Shown in pieces: positions 6,412 through 13,527 of a stretch of DNA of 13,607 nt (position 1 is its first letter; the number at the start of each line of letters is the position of its first letter). Below the pieces are notes generated by a model. The model was not told where the DNA came from and did not search any database. It saw nothing but the letters and a program-made list of their open reading frames with translations. Position numbers and translations under genes: made by a program. The DNA comes from CAZIRO01 sp964541595 (GTDB taxonomy: Bacteria > Acidobacteriota > HRBIN11): positions 1-13,607 of the forward strand of contig CAZIRO010000064.1 of NCBI GenBank assembly GCA_964541595.1, given 5' to 3'.

Positions 6412-8913
6412 ATGACCGAAACAAAGGCATTTCAAATCGACTCTTTTCGGCTGTCCAGGCTCGCGGTGGACGGACTCCCGTGGATCCGCAAGTTCACGGC
6501 GCAGTGGAAGGCGGACGATGAGCAACGGATGCGCCGGTTGCAGGCCACACTCCAACCCGAAGTGGTGCGCAGTCTTCCGGTGGACTGTCAGAAAAAAGAG
6601 TTTGATGGAAACCAATCTGTGTACTGCTGTTTTCGCCATATTATCTATGACACATGGTTTGCCAGAGTGAGGTTTGCACCCGCAAATGTCTTGAACCCGA
6701 AAAACAATCCTCCGGAACGGATCCGCCAGTGGTTTCTGCAAATTACAGAATGGGGAGACCGAACGGAATGGACACCCGAAGAGTTTGAGACACTTCTCAA
6801 CGGTTTGAACGGGGTTCACCATGCCTTAACGACCGAACTGCTGGGTTTTCTGAATCCTCAGCGATACTGTATCTGGAATAGCCGACTGGACAGTTTTGTC
6901 CGCTACCTGCGGAAGACGCGCGTATTGCACGGCATGCCTTCCGGTTTACGTGATGGGGAAAAGTACCGGTTGTATCATCAGATACTGGATGAAGTACGCT
7001 CGGTGCTGGATCGGGTCGATGAGGAGGGTATCTTTGACCGACCGATTAACTACTACCATGCGGACCGGTTCGTGTGGTATGTCGCAAACCGTAAAACGTG
7101 GCTGGTCGCCGCGGGCAGAGGCGGACAGATGTGGGAAGCGTTTCGGAATTGCGGGTGTATCGGGATCTCCTGGAAGGAAGCAGCCCGGCAGATTCCGGAC
7201 CATGACTTTACCCGATTGGGCAAGGCGGAACTCAAAAGCCTGTTCCAGAAGGTTTACCGGCGTGAAGGCAGAGGGGGATGGCAGCAGGTCTGGAAATTCC
7301 TGGGACATGACATGAACGAAGACATGCAGCCGGGTGAAATCGTGGTAGCGCGTGCGGGAACGAACACTATTGTCGGTATCGGGGTGATCCGCAGTGAAGT
7401 GCTGCATCCGCGCCATCCGAAAAACCCGTTTGCATCCTCGGCGGATACGGCTCCATTGCATATCCGGTGGGTCGGCTGGCGGGTGGTTCAGCCCCTGGAG
7501 TTCCCGAATTTGTCGCAACAGACGATGACAAAATTGGATGAAGAGCGATGGAAAGCGATCGTTAAGGGGTACCGGGATCAGGGTATCGATGTTTACGAAC
7601 AGTTGCTGTCGCCGAAGCCCATATCACTGCATACCTACTTTCAATCACGCGGCTACCGGTTTGCATCGCATCAGATTGCGGCGTTTTATGCGGCACTTAA
7701 GACCAAAGGGTTCGTCATTCTTTCAGGACTTTCCGGCACGGGCAAGACAAAACTGGCACTTTATTTTGCGGAACTGCTGTGTCCCCGGTGCAGGGGGCTA
7801 TCCCGGGCGCAGCCGGATGAAGGCGAAAGAGAACACCACACGCATCTCTTCCTCTCCGTGCGCCCCGACTGGCGGGATGGAAAAGCATTGCTGGGATACT
7901 ACAATCCGCTTACCGAGCGGTATGAAAGCACTCCGCTTATCCGGTTCATCCTGCGCGCCATTGATGACTATACGGCCAACGGAGCGCAGGCCCAGCCTTA
8001 TTTCATCATTCTGGACGAGATGAACCTGTCCCATGTGGAATACTATTTCGCCGACTTCTTGAGCGTACTGGAATCGGGACGCCGGGAAGATGGATTCACC
8101 CGGGAGCCGATCCGTCTCTATGCGACGGACTTACCCGCCGGATCCACCCTCCGGCAGATGCAGGGAATCCCCTCGGAGATCCATCTATCGCCCAATCTTT
8201 ACATCATTGGCACGGTTAACGTGGATGAGACGACCTATACGTTCAGTCCCAAGGTGCTCGATCGGGCATTCACTCTGGAATTCCGGGACGTGGATCTCCG
8301 GGACTATCCACTTCGGGTTGCGGTACACACCGAGGACCCCGGCATGGCCCTGTTGCGTGACCGGCTGCGTTCCGATCTCGCTGCCGGGGGCCGGTTCTGC
8401 ACACTCGTTGCGGATAAACAGGCGATCTCCGGAGCTGTTCAGGCACTGGGTGATGCAAAACAGTGGTTGCGTGATCTGCATGGTCGTTTAATCCCGTATG
8501 ACCTGCACTTCGGTTTTCGTGTTATGGACGAAATTGCGCTGTTTGTTCAGCATGCGATGCGGGCCCCAGAGAGCGTGGATTCTTTGTCTTCTGACGAGGC
8601 ACTGGATCTGGCGGTACTGATGAAAGTATTGCCGAAGTTTCATGGTCCCCGTCAGCGGCTGGAGCAACCGCTTCTGGAAGTCGCACGGTGGTGCTTGCGG
8701 CCACCGGTGCATCTGTCTGAAAGAATTGATCTGAACGGGTTGCTGAAATCGATTCGGGGGACTCCGGAATCGGGCGCGGTTCCGGGAGTCGCCGATGTCT
8801 TGAGGGAATGGGATTCGTTCAAGATGCAATTTCGATTCCCGCATACGGCACGCAAGGCACTGCAGATGCTGCGGCAACTTCTGGAAACCGGTTTTACCGC
8901 CTTTGCCGGGTAA
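6412..8913 (+). CDS. McrB-like AAA+ NTPase with N-terminal helical and EVE/PUA-like recognition regions
   Basis: 833 residues; ATG at 6412 with AGAGGG 7 bases upstream. Residues 1-210 are mostly helical and include LLGFLNPQRYCIWNSR (143-158), a pattern of small DNA-binding-like domains found before McrB motors. Residues about 215-365 look EVE/PUA-like: FVWYVANRKTWLVAAGRG, GWQQVWKFLGHDM, then a beta run with GEIVVARAGTNTIVGIGVI; such domains bind modified bases. The motor has Walker A GLSGTGKT (439-446), RPDWRDGKALLGYYNPLT, Walker B FIILDEMNLSHVEYYF (D535, E536), the McrB-type GTVNVDETTYTFSPKVLDRA (600-619) and a helical lid to the end. GTP or ATP preference cannot be told from this. It should assemble as a ring and drive or license the DUF2357 nuclease encoded just upstream. 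The gene is intact with no frameshift. Confidence 0.87.
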   Translation: MTETKAFQIDSFRLSRLAVDGLPWIRKFTAQWKADDEQRMRRLQATLQPEVVRSLPVDCQKKEFDGNQSVYCCFRHIIYDTWFARVRFAPANVLNPKNNPPERIRQWFLQITEWGDRTEWTPEEFETLLNGLNGVHHALTTELLGFLNPQRYCIWNSRLDSFVRYLRKTRVLHGMPSGLRDGEKYRLYHQILDEVRSVLDRVDEEGIFDRPINYYHADRFVWYVANRKTWLVAAGRGGQMWEAFRNCGCIGISWKEAARQIPDHDFTRLGKAELKSLFQKVYRREGRGGWQQVWKFLGHDMNEDMQPGEIVVARAGTNTIVGIGVIRSEVLHPRHPKNPFASSADTAPLHIRWVGWRVVQPLEFPNLSQQTMTKLDEERWKAIVKGYRDQGIDVYEQLLSPKPISLHTYFQSRGYRFASHQIAAFYAALKTKGFVILSGLSGTGKTKLALYFAELLCPRCRGLSRAQPDEGEREHHTHLFLSVRPDWRDGKALLGYYNPLTERYESTPLIRFILRAIDDYTANGAQAQPYFIILDEMNLSHVEYYFADFLSVLESGRREDGFTREPIRLYATDLPAGSTLRQMQGIPSEIHLSPNLYIIGTVNVDETTYTFSPKVLDRAFTLEFRDVDLRDYPLRVAVHTEDPGMALLRDRLRSDLAAGGRFCTLVADKQAISGAVQALGDAKQWLRDLHGRLIPYDLHFGFRVMDEIALFVQHAMRAPESVDSLSSDEALDLAVLMKVLPKFHGPRQRLEQPLLEVARWCLRPPVHLSERIDLNGLLKSIRGTPESGAVPGVADVLREWDSFKMQFRFPHTARKALQMLRQLLETGFTAFAG

Positions 8914-8925
8914 ACTTGCGGTAAA
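8893..8925 (+). other. Perfect 8-bp inverted repeat spanning the McrB-like stop codon
   Basis: TTTACCGC (8893-8900) is the exact reverse complement of GCGGTAAA (8918-8925), with a 17-base loop containing the TAA stop. No T-run follows, so it is not a classical rho-independent terminator. Its right arm overlaps the -35 box of the tRNA-Lys promoter. Confidence 0.5.
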
Positions 8926-8943
8926 TGGCTGCAGCTATAGAAT
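8916..8943 (+). promoter_or_regulatory. Candidate sigma-70 promoter for tRNA-Lys
   Basis: TTGCGG (8916-8921), a 16-base spacer, then TAGAAT (8938-8943, five of six consensus bases). Transcription would begin near 8950, about 17 bases before the tRNA. The -35 is weak, but the -10 lies in a short AT-rich patch directly after the McrB-like gene, so the tRNA need not depend on read-through. Confidence 0.5.
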
Positions 8944-8966
8944 ATAGATCGAGGTTTCCGCTTTCC

Positions 8967-9042
8967 GGGGCGTTAGCTCAACTGGTAGAGCGTTGGACTC
9001 TTAATCCAAGGGTTGCAGGTTCGAGTCCTGCACGCCCCACCA
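8967..9042 (+). tRNA. tRNA-Lys (anticodon CTT)
   Basis: The acceptor stem GGGGCGT (8967-8973) pairs with ACGCCCC (9032-9038), including a T-A at the base. The D stem is GCTC/GAGC. The anticodon stem TTGGA/TCCAA encloses loop CTCTTAA, with anticodon CTT at 9000-9002, reading AAG. The T arm is GCAGG-TTCGAGT-CCTGC. The discriminator is A and the CCA is encoded. It closes the plus-strand block and converges on the secreted-protein gene ending at 9113. The 70 bases between hold only a weak GAGGA/TCCTC hairpin (9070-9090) without a T-run. Confidence 0.96.
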
Positions 9043-9112
9043 CTGTAACATCCACAGAAATCCCCATCTGAGGAAGCCAGGCGGGTCCTCATGCGGGCCG
9101 GATAGATGTGTT

Positions 9113-10573
9113 TCACTTTAAGGACAGATAGGCCATCCCATGACCCGCAATACCACCGTCCCGTCGAACTTTCCGCGCAGTGAGTAATAGCTCGTCCGGC
9201 GCGGCAACGATTAACGGCATACTGAGTGGTCGGAAGACCCACAGCTCATAGCCGGGGAGCGATTCTCCCGGAGAGGGGAGTCGAATGCTGTAGTGGATCT
9301 TACCATCATTCGACATTACGAATGCGTATTCCTTCCAATCAATGTAAACCACATAGTCCGGCGCAACGTCCTGTCCGGGGTGTTTCTCCTGGAACCGCCT
9401 TCGTAGACGAGACGCCTCAACCGGATTGGTTTGAAGGTATTCCTGGAAGGTGACACCACGCTCAAAGTGAACAGTAGCGATAAGTTCATCTTTATAAATT
9501 TCTATGTCTACAATCCGCAGCTGCTGGTATCGATGCAGACGTGCAGGGAGATCCTCTTTTCTCAAGGGATATACACCAACCACCTGGCCCTCGGGCATTA
9601 TCACACGAACGAGTGACAGAGGACGTTCAATGAGCAGGTATACGAAATTGCCACGTGCTGTACCTGCAATCGGAATACCTGCAGGGATTCGTAACCACTC
9701 CAGCCGGGTTCTTTCCGTAAAGTTTGCCTCAGTCTTGATGTACATGTCCAGCTGCATACCGGATTTCTTTTCGATTGCTTCTGCCGTACGCCGTAGTGCT
9801 TCCCGTTGCAAGCGCCGGACTTTGTCTCCTGCGAGATATTGGAAGTACGCATCGTCTGTGAATCCCCTGGATCGCAGGTGCTCAATCACTTCTCGGATAG
9901 GAACCAGTGAATGTACGACCTTCCCTGTGTGCAGATCGATGCGATGAAGCAGGTGTCCCCCATGCGGTGCTACCGCCCATACTGCCTTTTCCATGACGAT
10001 ATAATCCGTCGCCTGAAACGGCAGGGAAATCCGCTTTTCCGGTTCCAAAAACGGGTCCAGACAGACGATTCCAAGTGCATGCGCGAAGACAAAAGGACAT
10101 TTCTCTGCGACGGGGTCTCGGAGCAGGATGCGTGGAAAAGCCACAATCCAGTTCTGGACGGCCAATCCATTCCACGAGCCCGGGAGATGTTTTGCCGGAA
10201 CGTGAAACACCGACAGCAGTGTTCGTCGGTCTCTGTGCGGGTCGATGATATCGCTTCCGATACGGATAGGTTCCCATGACGAGGAGAACAACCCCACGGC
10301 TGTGTGCGCAATTACGTAACCGTATCTTTCCCATTGTGCACGCTGAACTCTTGGAGACGCCGGAATCAGAGTAACAGTAGCAAGATAGCGTTCTCCCCAG
10401 CGGACCGCGTGATGGACAAAGATCATAAACCTTTCACCGCGGGTATATTGAGGGATACGTCGAATGGATAGGACCCGAGGGCGGACAACCTCGTTTGCTG
10501 CAGATCCTTGGGAGCCGAAAAAGACAATCGGGGTAAACATCAATGGCAGTAGCAGATTACTATATGCTTTCAT
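9113..10573 (-). CDS. Secreted protein of unknown function (486 aa)
   Basis: The N-terminus is a Sec signal peptide: MKAYSN, a hydrophobic stretch LLLPLMFTPIVFFG, and a likely cleavage after the S24-A25-A26 site. There is no lipobox, so the mature protein should be periplasmic, secreted or exposed. No catalytic motif is recognisable. The body alternates beta strands and loops; AVWAVAPHGGHLLHRIDLHTGKVV (about 197-220) reads like a beta-propeller blade. Residues 245-275 form a charged helix, and only two Cys (159, 171) occur. The ATG at 10573 has only a weak AGG upstream and lies 15 bases after a 26-codon leader ORF, so translation may be coupled. A near-consensus promoter at 10708-10736 drives it. 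It is a lone gene, convergent with tRNA-Lys. Beta-propeller membership is a guess; the gene itself is well supported by its length, signal peptide and promoter. Confidence 0.8.
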   Translation of the reverse strand: MKAYSNLLLPLMFTPIVFFGSQGSAANEVVRPRVLSIRRIPQYTRGERFMIFVHHAVRWGERYLATVTLIPASPRVQRAQWERYGYVIAHTAVGLFSSSWEPIRIGSDIIDPHRDRRTLLSVFHVPAKHLPGSWNGLAVQNWIVAFPRILLRDPVAEKCPFVFAHALGIVCLDPFLEPEKRISLPFQATDYIVMEKAVWAVAPHGGHLLHRIDLHTGKVVHSLVPIREVIEHLRSRGFTDDAYFQYLAGDKVRRLQREALRRTAEAIEKKSGMQLDMYIKTEANFTERTRLEWLRIPAGIPIAGTARGNFVYLLIERPLSLVRVIMPEGQVVGVYPLRKEDLPARLHRYQQLRIVDIEIYKDELIATVHFERGVTFQEYLQTNPVEASRLRRRFQEKHPGQDVAPDYVVYIDWKEYAFVMSNDGKIHYSIRLPSPGESLPGYELWVFRPLSMPLIVAAPDELLLTARKVRRDGGIAGHGMAYLSLK

Positions 10574-10588
10574 TTGTTGGGCCTATAT

Positions 10589-10669
10589 TTAATAAATTTC
10601 ACATTTTTCGCCAAAACAACTGAGAGTGAGTAGCGGAACTATCGGAAACACCCGGACTGACTGCTGCAT
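10589..10669 (-). CDS. Candidate 26-aa leader ORF ahead of the secreted protein gene
   Basis: Within the transcribed leader of the secreted-protein gene, the sequence GGAAGGAG (10673-10680) precedes an ATG at 10669. The ORF runs 26 codons to a TAA at 10589. The product begins MQQSVRVFPIVPLLTLSCFG and ends EKCEIY. It is hydrophobic in the middle and has a lipobox-like LTLSC, though Thr at -3 is unusual. The stop is 15 bases before the next start, which itself has a poor ribosome site. It could be a coupling or leader peptide, a tiny lipoprotein, or chance. The 3-base gap between AGGAG and the ATG is short. Confidence 0.3.
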   Translation of the reverse strand: MQQSVRVFPIVPLLTLSCFGEKCEIY

Positions 10670-10707
10670 CTTCTCCTTCCATAGTTGTATCTATAAACCC
10701 AAGTATT

Positions 10708-10736
10708 ATTCTATTGCATGAACATATATCCGTCAA
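10708..10736 (-). promoter_or_regulatory. Near-consensus sigma-70 promoter for the secreted-protein gene
   Basis: Read on the minus strand: TTGACG (10736-10731, five of six), a 17-base spacer, then TAGAAT (10713-10708, five of six). Transcription would begin near 10701, giving a leader of about 128 bases that contains the 26-codon ORF. This is the best promoter in the window. Confidence 0.7.
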
Positions 10737-11013
10737 GCGCGTGCCGTCGCGCCGGTCCGGATCGGTCGTCCTGAATGCCGAAGTGATCCATTTCCCAATT
10801 CTCAAGCGAAGGGATTTTTGGGCACACCGCTACCGTGACCAGAACCTCGCTCTGCACTTTTTGTCATGAACCGGAATCGCGGTGATGGGTGTCCCGTTTT
10901 CCGGCTCGATCCCGGATTGCGCCCGTACGTACGAATGCGCGCTGTGGGCCCGGATCATCGGGTCGGATGACTGCAAAGGTGCGTTCGTTGAACGCCCGTG
11001 CGAAACCCGAATG
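10737..11013. other. Intergenic stretch, no gene recognised; weak terminator-like hairpin
   Basis: Together with the promoter and leader, 10574-11013 is a 440-base gap. This upstream part is GC-rich and I see no convincing gene. The only structure of note is GCGTTC-GTT-GAACGC (10981-10995), a 6-bp stem with a 3-base loop placed 19 bases after the alcohol dehydrogenase stop. It could help end that transcript, but no T-run follows on the minus strand. Confidence 0.4.
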
Positions 11014-12030
11014 CTACGGTTTCAACACAATGCGCCCGACAGATTCCCCGCGACGCAGTGCGTCGATCGCCCTCGCATATTCGGTCAGCGGGAGTACCCG
11101 GTCGACCACCGTCTGAATGACCCCATGTTCCACCAGGCGCACGGCTTCATAGAGTTCGTCCAGTGTGTTCCCCACGGATCCCATGACGCGGGCTTCCAGG
11201 ATCACAAGTTGCAATGGATGGACATGCAAACTGTCTTCCGAGTACCCGATAAAGACCAGACGTCCTCGTCGACTGAGGCTTTGTATCGCGTGCGTCATCG
11301 TGGTTCGGGTGGCCACCAGTTCAAACACGACATCCACACCCTGACCGTCGGTGAGATCGCGCACCCGCTGGACCACGTCTTCGTGATCCGCCCGGATGGT
11401 ATGCGTTGCCCCGAGCTGGCGTGCCCGATCCAGTTTCGCCGGCGTGCGGCTCACGGCAATGACGGTGGCACCGGCGTGCCGACACCACTGTACAAGACCG
11501 AGGCCCACCGCGCCGATCCCGTATACGAGGACGACATCTCCGGGTCGGACATCGGCCAGCTTGCCGGCGTGAACGGCTGTGGTCACACTGCAGCCGATGG
11601 GTGCGGCAGCCTCGTCGGAAAGCACGTCTGGCAGGCGTACGGCGTTCCGTGCCGGTACGACCACAAATTCTGCCAGGCCACCATCGGCAGTGAACCCGTA
11701 AACTGCCCGGGGTTGGATACACAGGTTCTCTTCGCCCCGCCGGCAGAATCGGCATGATCCACACCCGGAGTAGTAATACGCGATCACGCGGTCGCCTTCT
11801 GCTGGTGTACGGACTCCAGCGCCCACGCGATCCACCACGCCGACGATTTCGTGACCCAGGGTGATGGGGGCGACCCCGAGGTTGAGCAGCCCGCTGATGA
11901 AATGCAGTTCGGTATGGCACAATCCGGCGGCGGTGACCCGGATACGGATTTCCCCGGGTCCCGGCTCCGGCACGGGGACGTCTTCCAGACGCAAGGGCTG
12001 TCCGGGTCCGTGGTAACGCACGGCTTGCAT
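11014..12030 (-). CDS. Zinc-dependent medium-chain alcohol dehydrogenase
   Basis: 338 residues, a normal length for the family; ATG at 12030 with GGGAGGT about 5 bases upstream. Catalytic zinc ligands are C38 (LCHTE), H60-E61 (LGHEIVG) and C147 (IGCSVTTA). The structural zinc lobe is complete: C90, C93, C96 and C104. The nucleotide-binding Rossmann motif is GIGAVG (171-176). The second strand ends VIAVSRTPAK, with Ser-Arg where NAD-dependent members carry Asp, which hints at NADP(H) preference. It oxidises an alcohol or reduces an aldehyde in the cytoplasm. The substrate is not visible, and nearby genes give no pathway. It appears to be a single-gene unit with a candidate promoter at 12123-12151. 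Confidence 0.93.
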   Translation of the reverse strand: MQAVRYHGPGQPLRLEDVPVPEPGPGEIRIRVTAAGLCHTELHFISGLLNLGVAPITLGHEIVGVVDRVGAGVRTPAEGDRVIAYYYSGCGSCRFCRRGEENLCIQPRAVYGFTADGGLAEFVVVPARNAVRLPDVLSDEAAAPIGCSVTTAVHAGKLADVRPGDVVLVYGIGAVGLGLVQWCRHAGATVIAVSRTPAKLDRARQLGATHTIRADHEDVVQRVRDLTDGQGVDVVFELVATRTTMTHAIQSLSRRGRLVFIGYSEDSLHVHPLQLVILEARVMGSVGNTLDELYEAVRLVEHGVIQTVVDRVLPLTEYARAIDALRRGESVGRIVLKP

Positions 12031-12122
12031 GGCACACCTCCCGCATGGTCAGATCCACAGAAATGTTGATCGTATCCGTACAGCAGGGGGCGTGTGGGAT
12101 GCACTGGCAATGTTTCGATTTC

Positions 12123-12151
12123 AGTATGCGCTGTCCGCGGGCATTTGACAA
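12123..12151 (-). promoter_or_regulatory. Candidate promoter for the alcohol dehydrogenase gene
   Basis: On the minus strand TTGTCA (12151-12146, five of six) is followed by a 17-base spacer and CATACT (12128-12123, four of six). Transcription would begin near 12116, leaving a leader of about 86 bases. The boxes sit in the 153-base gap after the membrane protein gene. Confidence 0.4.
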
Positions 12152-12183
12152 CGGCCTGTTCCGGGCCAGAGATCGGGGATGCG

Positions 12184-13281
12184 TCAGGGGTTTTCGGCAT
12201 GGCGACGGTACATCGGGCGGACATCCTGTATAGGGATATTGACCCCCAGCAGCCCCAGTCCGGCCCAGAAGAGGACGACGACTTCATAACTGAGATGCGT
12301 CCAGACCACGGCCGGGATGGCCGAACGCGTTCCGGCTGCCAGGGTCCACGCAATCTCCCAGGTACCCAGATGCAGCCAGGCGGATACGGGAAGTTCACGA
12401 CTGATCTCTGCAATAAAAAATGCGACCACCGTTTGGGCGATGGGCATACGCGGCGCGTGCAGCACATCGGCCCAGCCAGTATACAGCAGACCCAGTCCGG
12501 CATACTTCGCCGCAATAATGCACAGCGACAATCCCATCCAGACCAGTCCATTTCGACGCCACCAGTACGGACCACCCAGTGTGAGCGCTTTCAGGCTCCA
12601 CCATACGGTGCGGAACCATCGACGGGGGAGTTGATGGCGCCGCCGGAACCATTTCTGCGCCCATCCGGGGACGGCCGTCAAGACCACAAGAACGCTCCCT
12701 ATCGTGGCGAGCAGTGCCCATCGGAGTGTGCCTTCTGTGACGGCGAACAGTAAAACACCCATGGCCAGGCCGTCCCCGAGAGTGGATCCGATCATACTGA
12801 TCCAGATGTGCCGCCAGCGACTGCCGATATACCGCCGTACCAGTACCGGATAGGCCAGTACACCGGCGTGCAGGGGAATCGCATGAACGGCCGCGTGGTG
12901 CGCCCACGTGATGGCGAGTAAACGCGCACCGGATCGCGGCGGTCGACGCAGTAACAGATAATACCGCACGGATCGCGCCCCGGTCCACAGGAGAAAACAT
13001 CCGATAAATCCCAGTAGATGGGCGAACGGGATCGTGCGGACGGCCAGGATACGGCGCACGTCCGGCGCGATGGCCACCAGGCAGGCGATGGCCGCAACGG
13101 TCACGATGAGAGATACCCGAAACGATCGATGCGTGGGCGACGGCACTTCCATTTGCATGGGAAACCATGCAGTCTCGAGTGTTGGAAAATCGCATGCATC
13201 GGTGGACGACCGGAGCCGGATCGCAATTCCGGGTCCGATCCAGGGTCCCGCGACATATGTTACATTTTTGGCCTCCCACAT
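12184..13281 (-). CDS. Polytopic membrane protein, lysylphosphatidylglycerol synthase TM / UPF0104-like
   Basis: About eight hydrophobic segments are visible, including SLIVTVAAIACLVAIAP, HLLGFIGCFLLWTGA, TLGDGLAMGVLLFAV, GLSLCIIAAKYAGLGLL and EVVVLFWAGLGLLGV. Two stretches resemble conserved parts of the LPG_synthase_TM / UPF0104 (YbhN, AglD) family: RSVRYYLLL with AVHAIPLHAGVLAYPVLVRRYIG, and the late LPVSAWLHLGTWEIAW. These proteins are membrane-embedded and linked to lipid or lipid-linked sugar transport or modification. The ATG at 13281 is used because GGAG lies 6 bases upstream. It gives a 43-residue N-terminal extension unlike the family, with lower third-position GC than the body. The ATG codons at 13158 or 13152, just before the first membrane segment, are realistic alternatives without a ribosome site. 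A functional link to the glycosyltransferase run is possible but distant. Confidence 0.72.
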   Translation of the reverse strand: MWEAKNVTYVAGPWIGPGIAIRLRSSTDACDFPTLETAWFPMQMEVPSPTHRSFRVSLIVTVAAIACLVAIAPDVRRILAVRTIPFAHLLGFIGCFLLWTGARSVRYYLLLRRPPRSGARLLAITWAHHAAVHAIPLHAGVLAYPVLVRRYIGSRWRHIWISMIGSTLGDGLAMGVLLFAVTEGTLRWALLATIGSVLVVLTAVPGWAQKWFRRRHQLPRRWFRTVWWSLKALTLGGPYWWRRNGLVWMGLSLCIIAAKYAGLGLLYTGWADVLHAPRMPIAQTVVAFFIAEISRELPVSAWLHLGTWEIAWTLAAGTRSAIPAVVWTHLSYEVVVLFWAGLGLLGVNIPIQDVRPMYRRHAENP

Positions 13282-13422
13282 GGGATACTCCGTACCTGCT
13301 CTATGTTTCCGATCTTCACGATCCGGGCCCCGTGCATTTCGTATTCACGGACGCTGAGATCGGGACAAGACATGGGACAGGGTACCCATTCGGCCATGCG
13401 ATGTCCCCCATCCATGAGATGC
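13282..13422. other. Upstream region of the membrane protein gene, no gene recognised
   Basis: With the repeats that follow, 13282-13607 is over 300 bases without a supported gene. This first part should hold the promoter of the membrane protein gene, but the only candidate (minus-strand TTGTCC with a loosely spaced AT-containing hexamer) is weak. A plus-strand frame from an ATG at 13257 is open and reads briefly protein-like, but it ends inside the heptamer array. Confidence 0.4.
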
Positions 13423-13527
13423 CTGTCCCCTGTCTTCTGTCTCCCGTCTCCCGTCCCGGATACCTGACACCTGACACCCGACACCTGACACCTGGGACCT
13501 GACACCCGACACCCGGGACCGGAGACC
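13423..13527. repeat. Degenerate heptanucleotide tandem array (15 units, two sub-arrays)
   Basis: The plus strand is divisible into 7-base units: CTGTCCC, CTGTCTT, CTGTCTC, CCGTCTC, CCGTCCC, then GGATACC, TGACACC, TGACACC, CGACACC, TGACACC, TGGGACC, TGACACC, CGACACC, CGGGACC, GGAGACC. The second group has the same consensus as the array at 4133-4188. The first group is a related variant: aligned on its core it reads TCCCGTC against ACCCGAC, with a one-base phase slip at the junction near 13457. Apparent ORFs through it are repeat artefacts. Confidence 0.88.

Noticed and set aside
4255..9042. att-site direct repeats of the tRNA 3' ends bounding the defence genes
   Set aside because: The only shared stretch I found is the conserved T-arm GGTTCGAGTCC and anticodon-stem sequence common to many tRNAs; no extra copy of a tRNA 3' end and no integrase gene is present.
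9070..9090. Terminator hairpin GAGGA/TCCTC between tRNA-Lys and the secreted protein gene
   Set aside because: The stem is only 5 bp with an 11-base loop, and there is no T-run on either strand.
10599..10805. 68-codon minus-strand frame upstream of the secreted protein
   Set aside because: It spans the predicted promoter at 10708-10736, its start has no ribosome site, and the composition is not protein-like. The 26-codon frame inside the leader is the better candidate.
11321..12151. 276-codon minus-strand frame over the alcohol dehydrogenase
   Set aside because: Arg-rich shadow; the other frame carries the complete zinc and Rossmann motifs of a dehydrogenase.
13257..13502. Plus-strand frame with a protein-like stretch (TWDTPYLLYVSDLHDPG)
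   Set aside because: Its last third is translated heptamer repeat, the ribosome site is poor, and it overlaps the start region of the membrane protein gene. It could be a decayed gene remnant, but I cannot support that.
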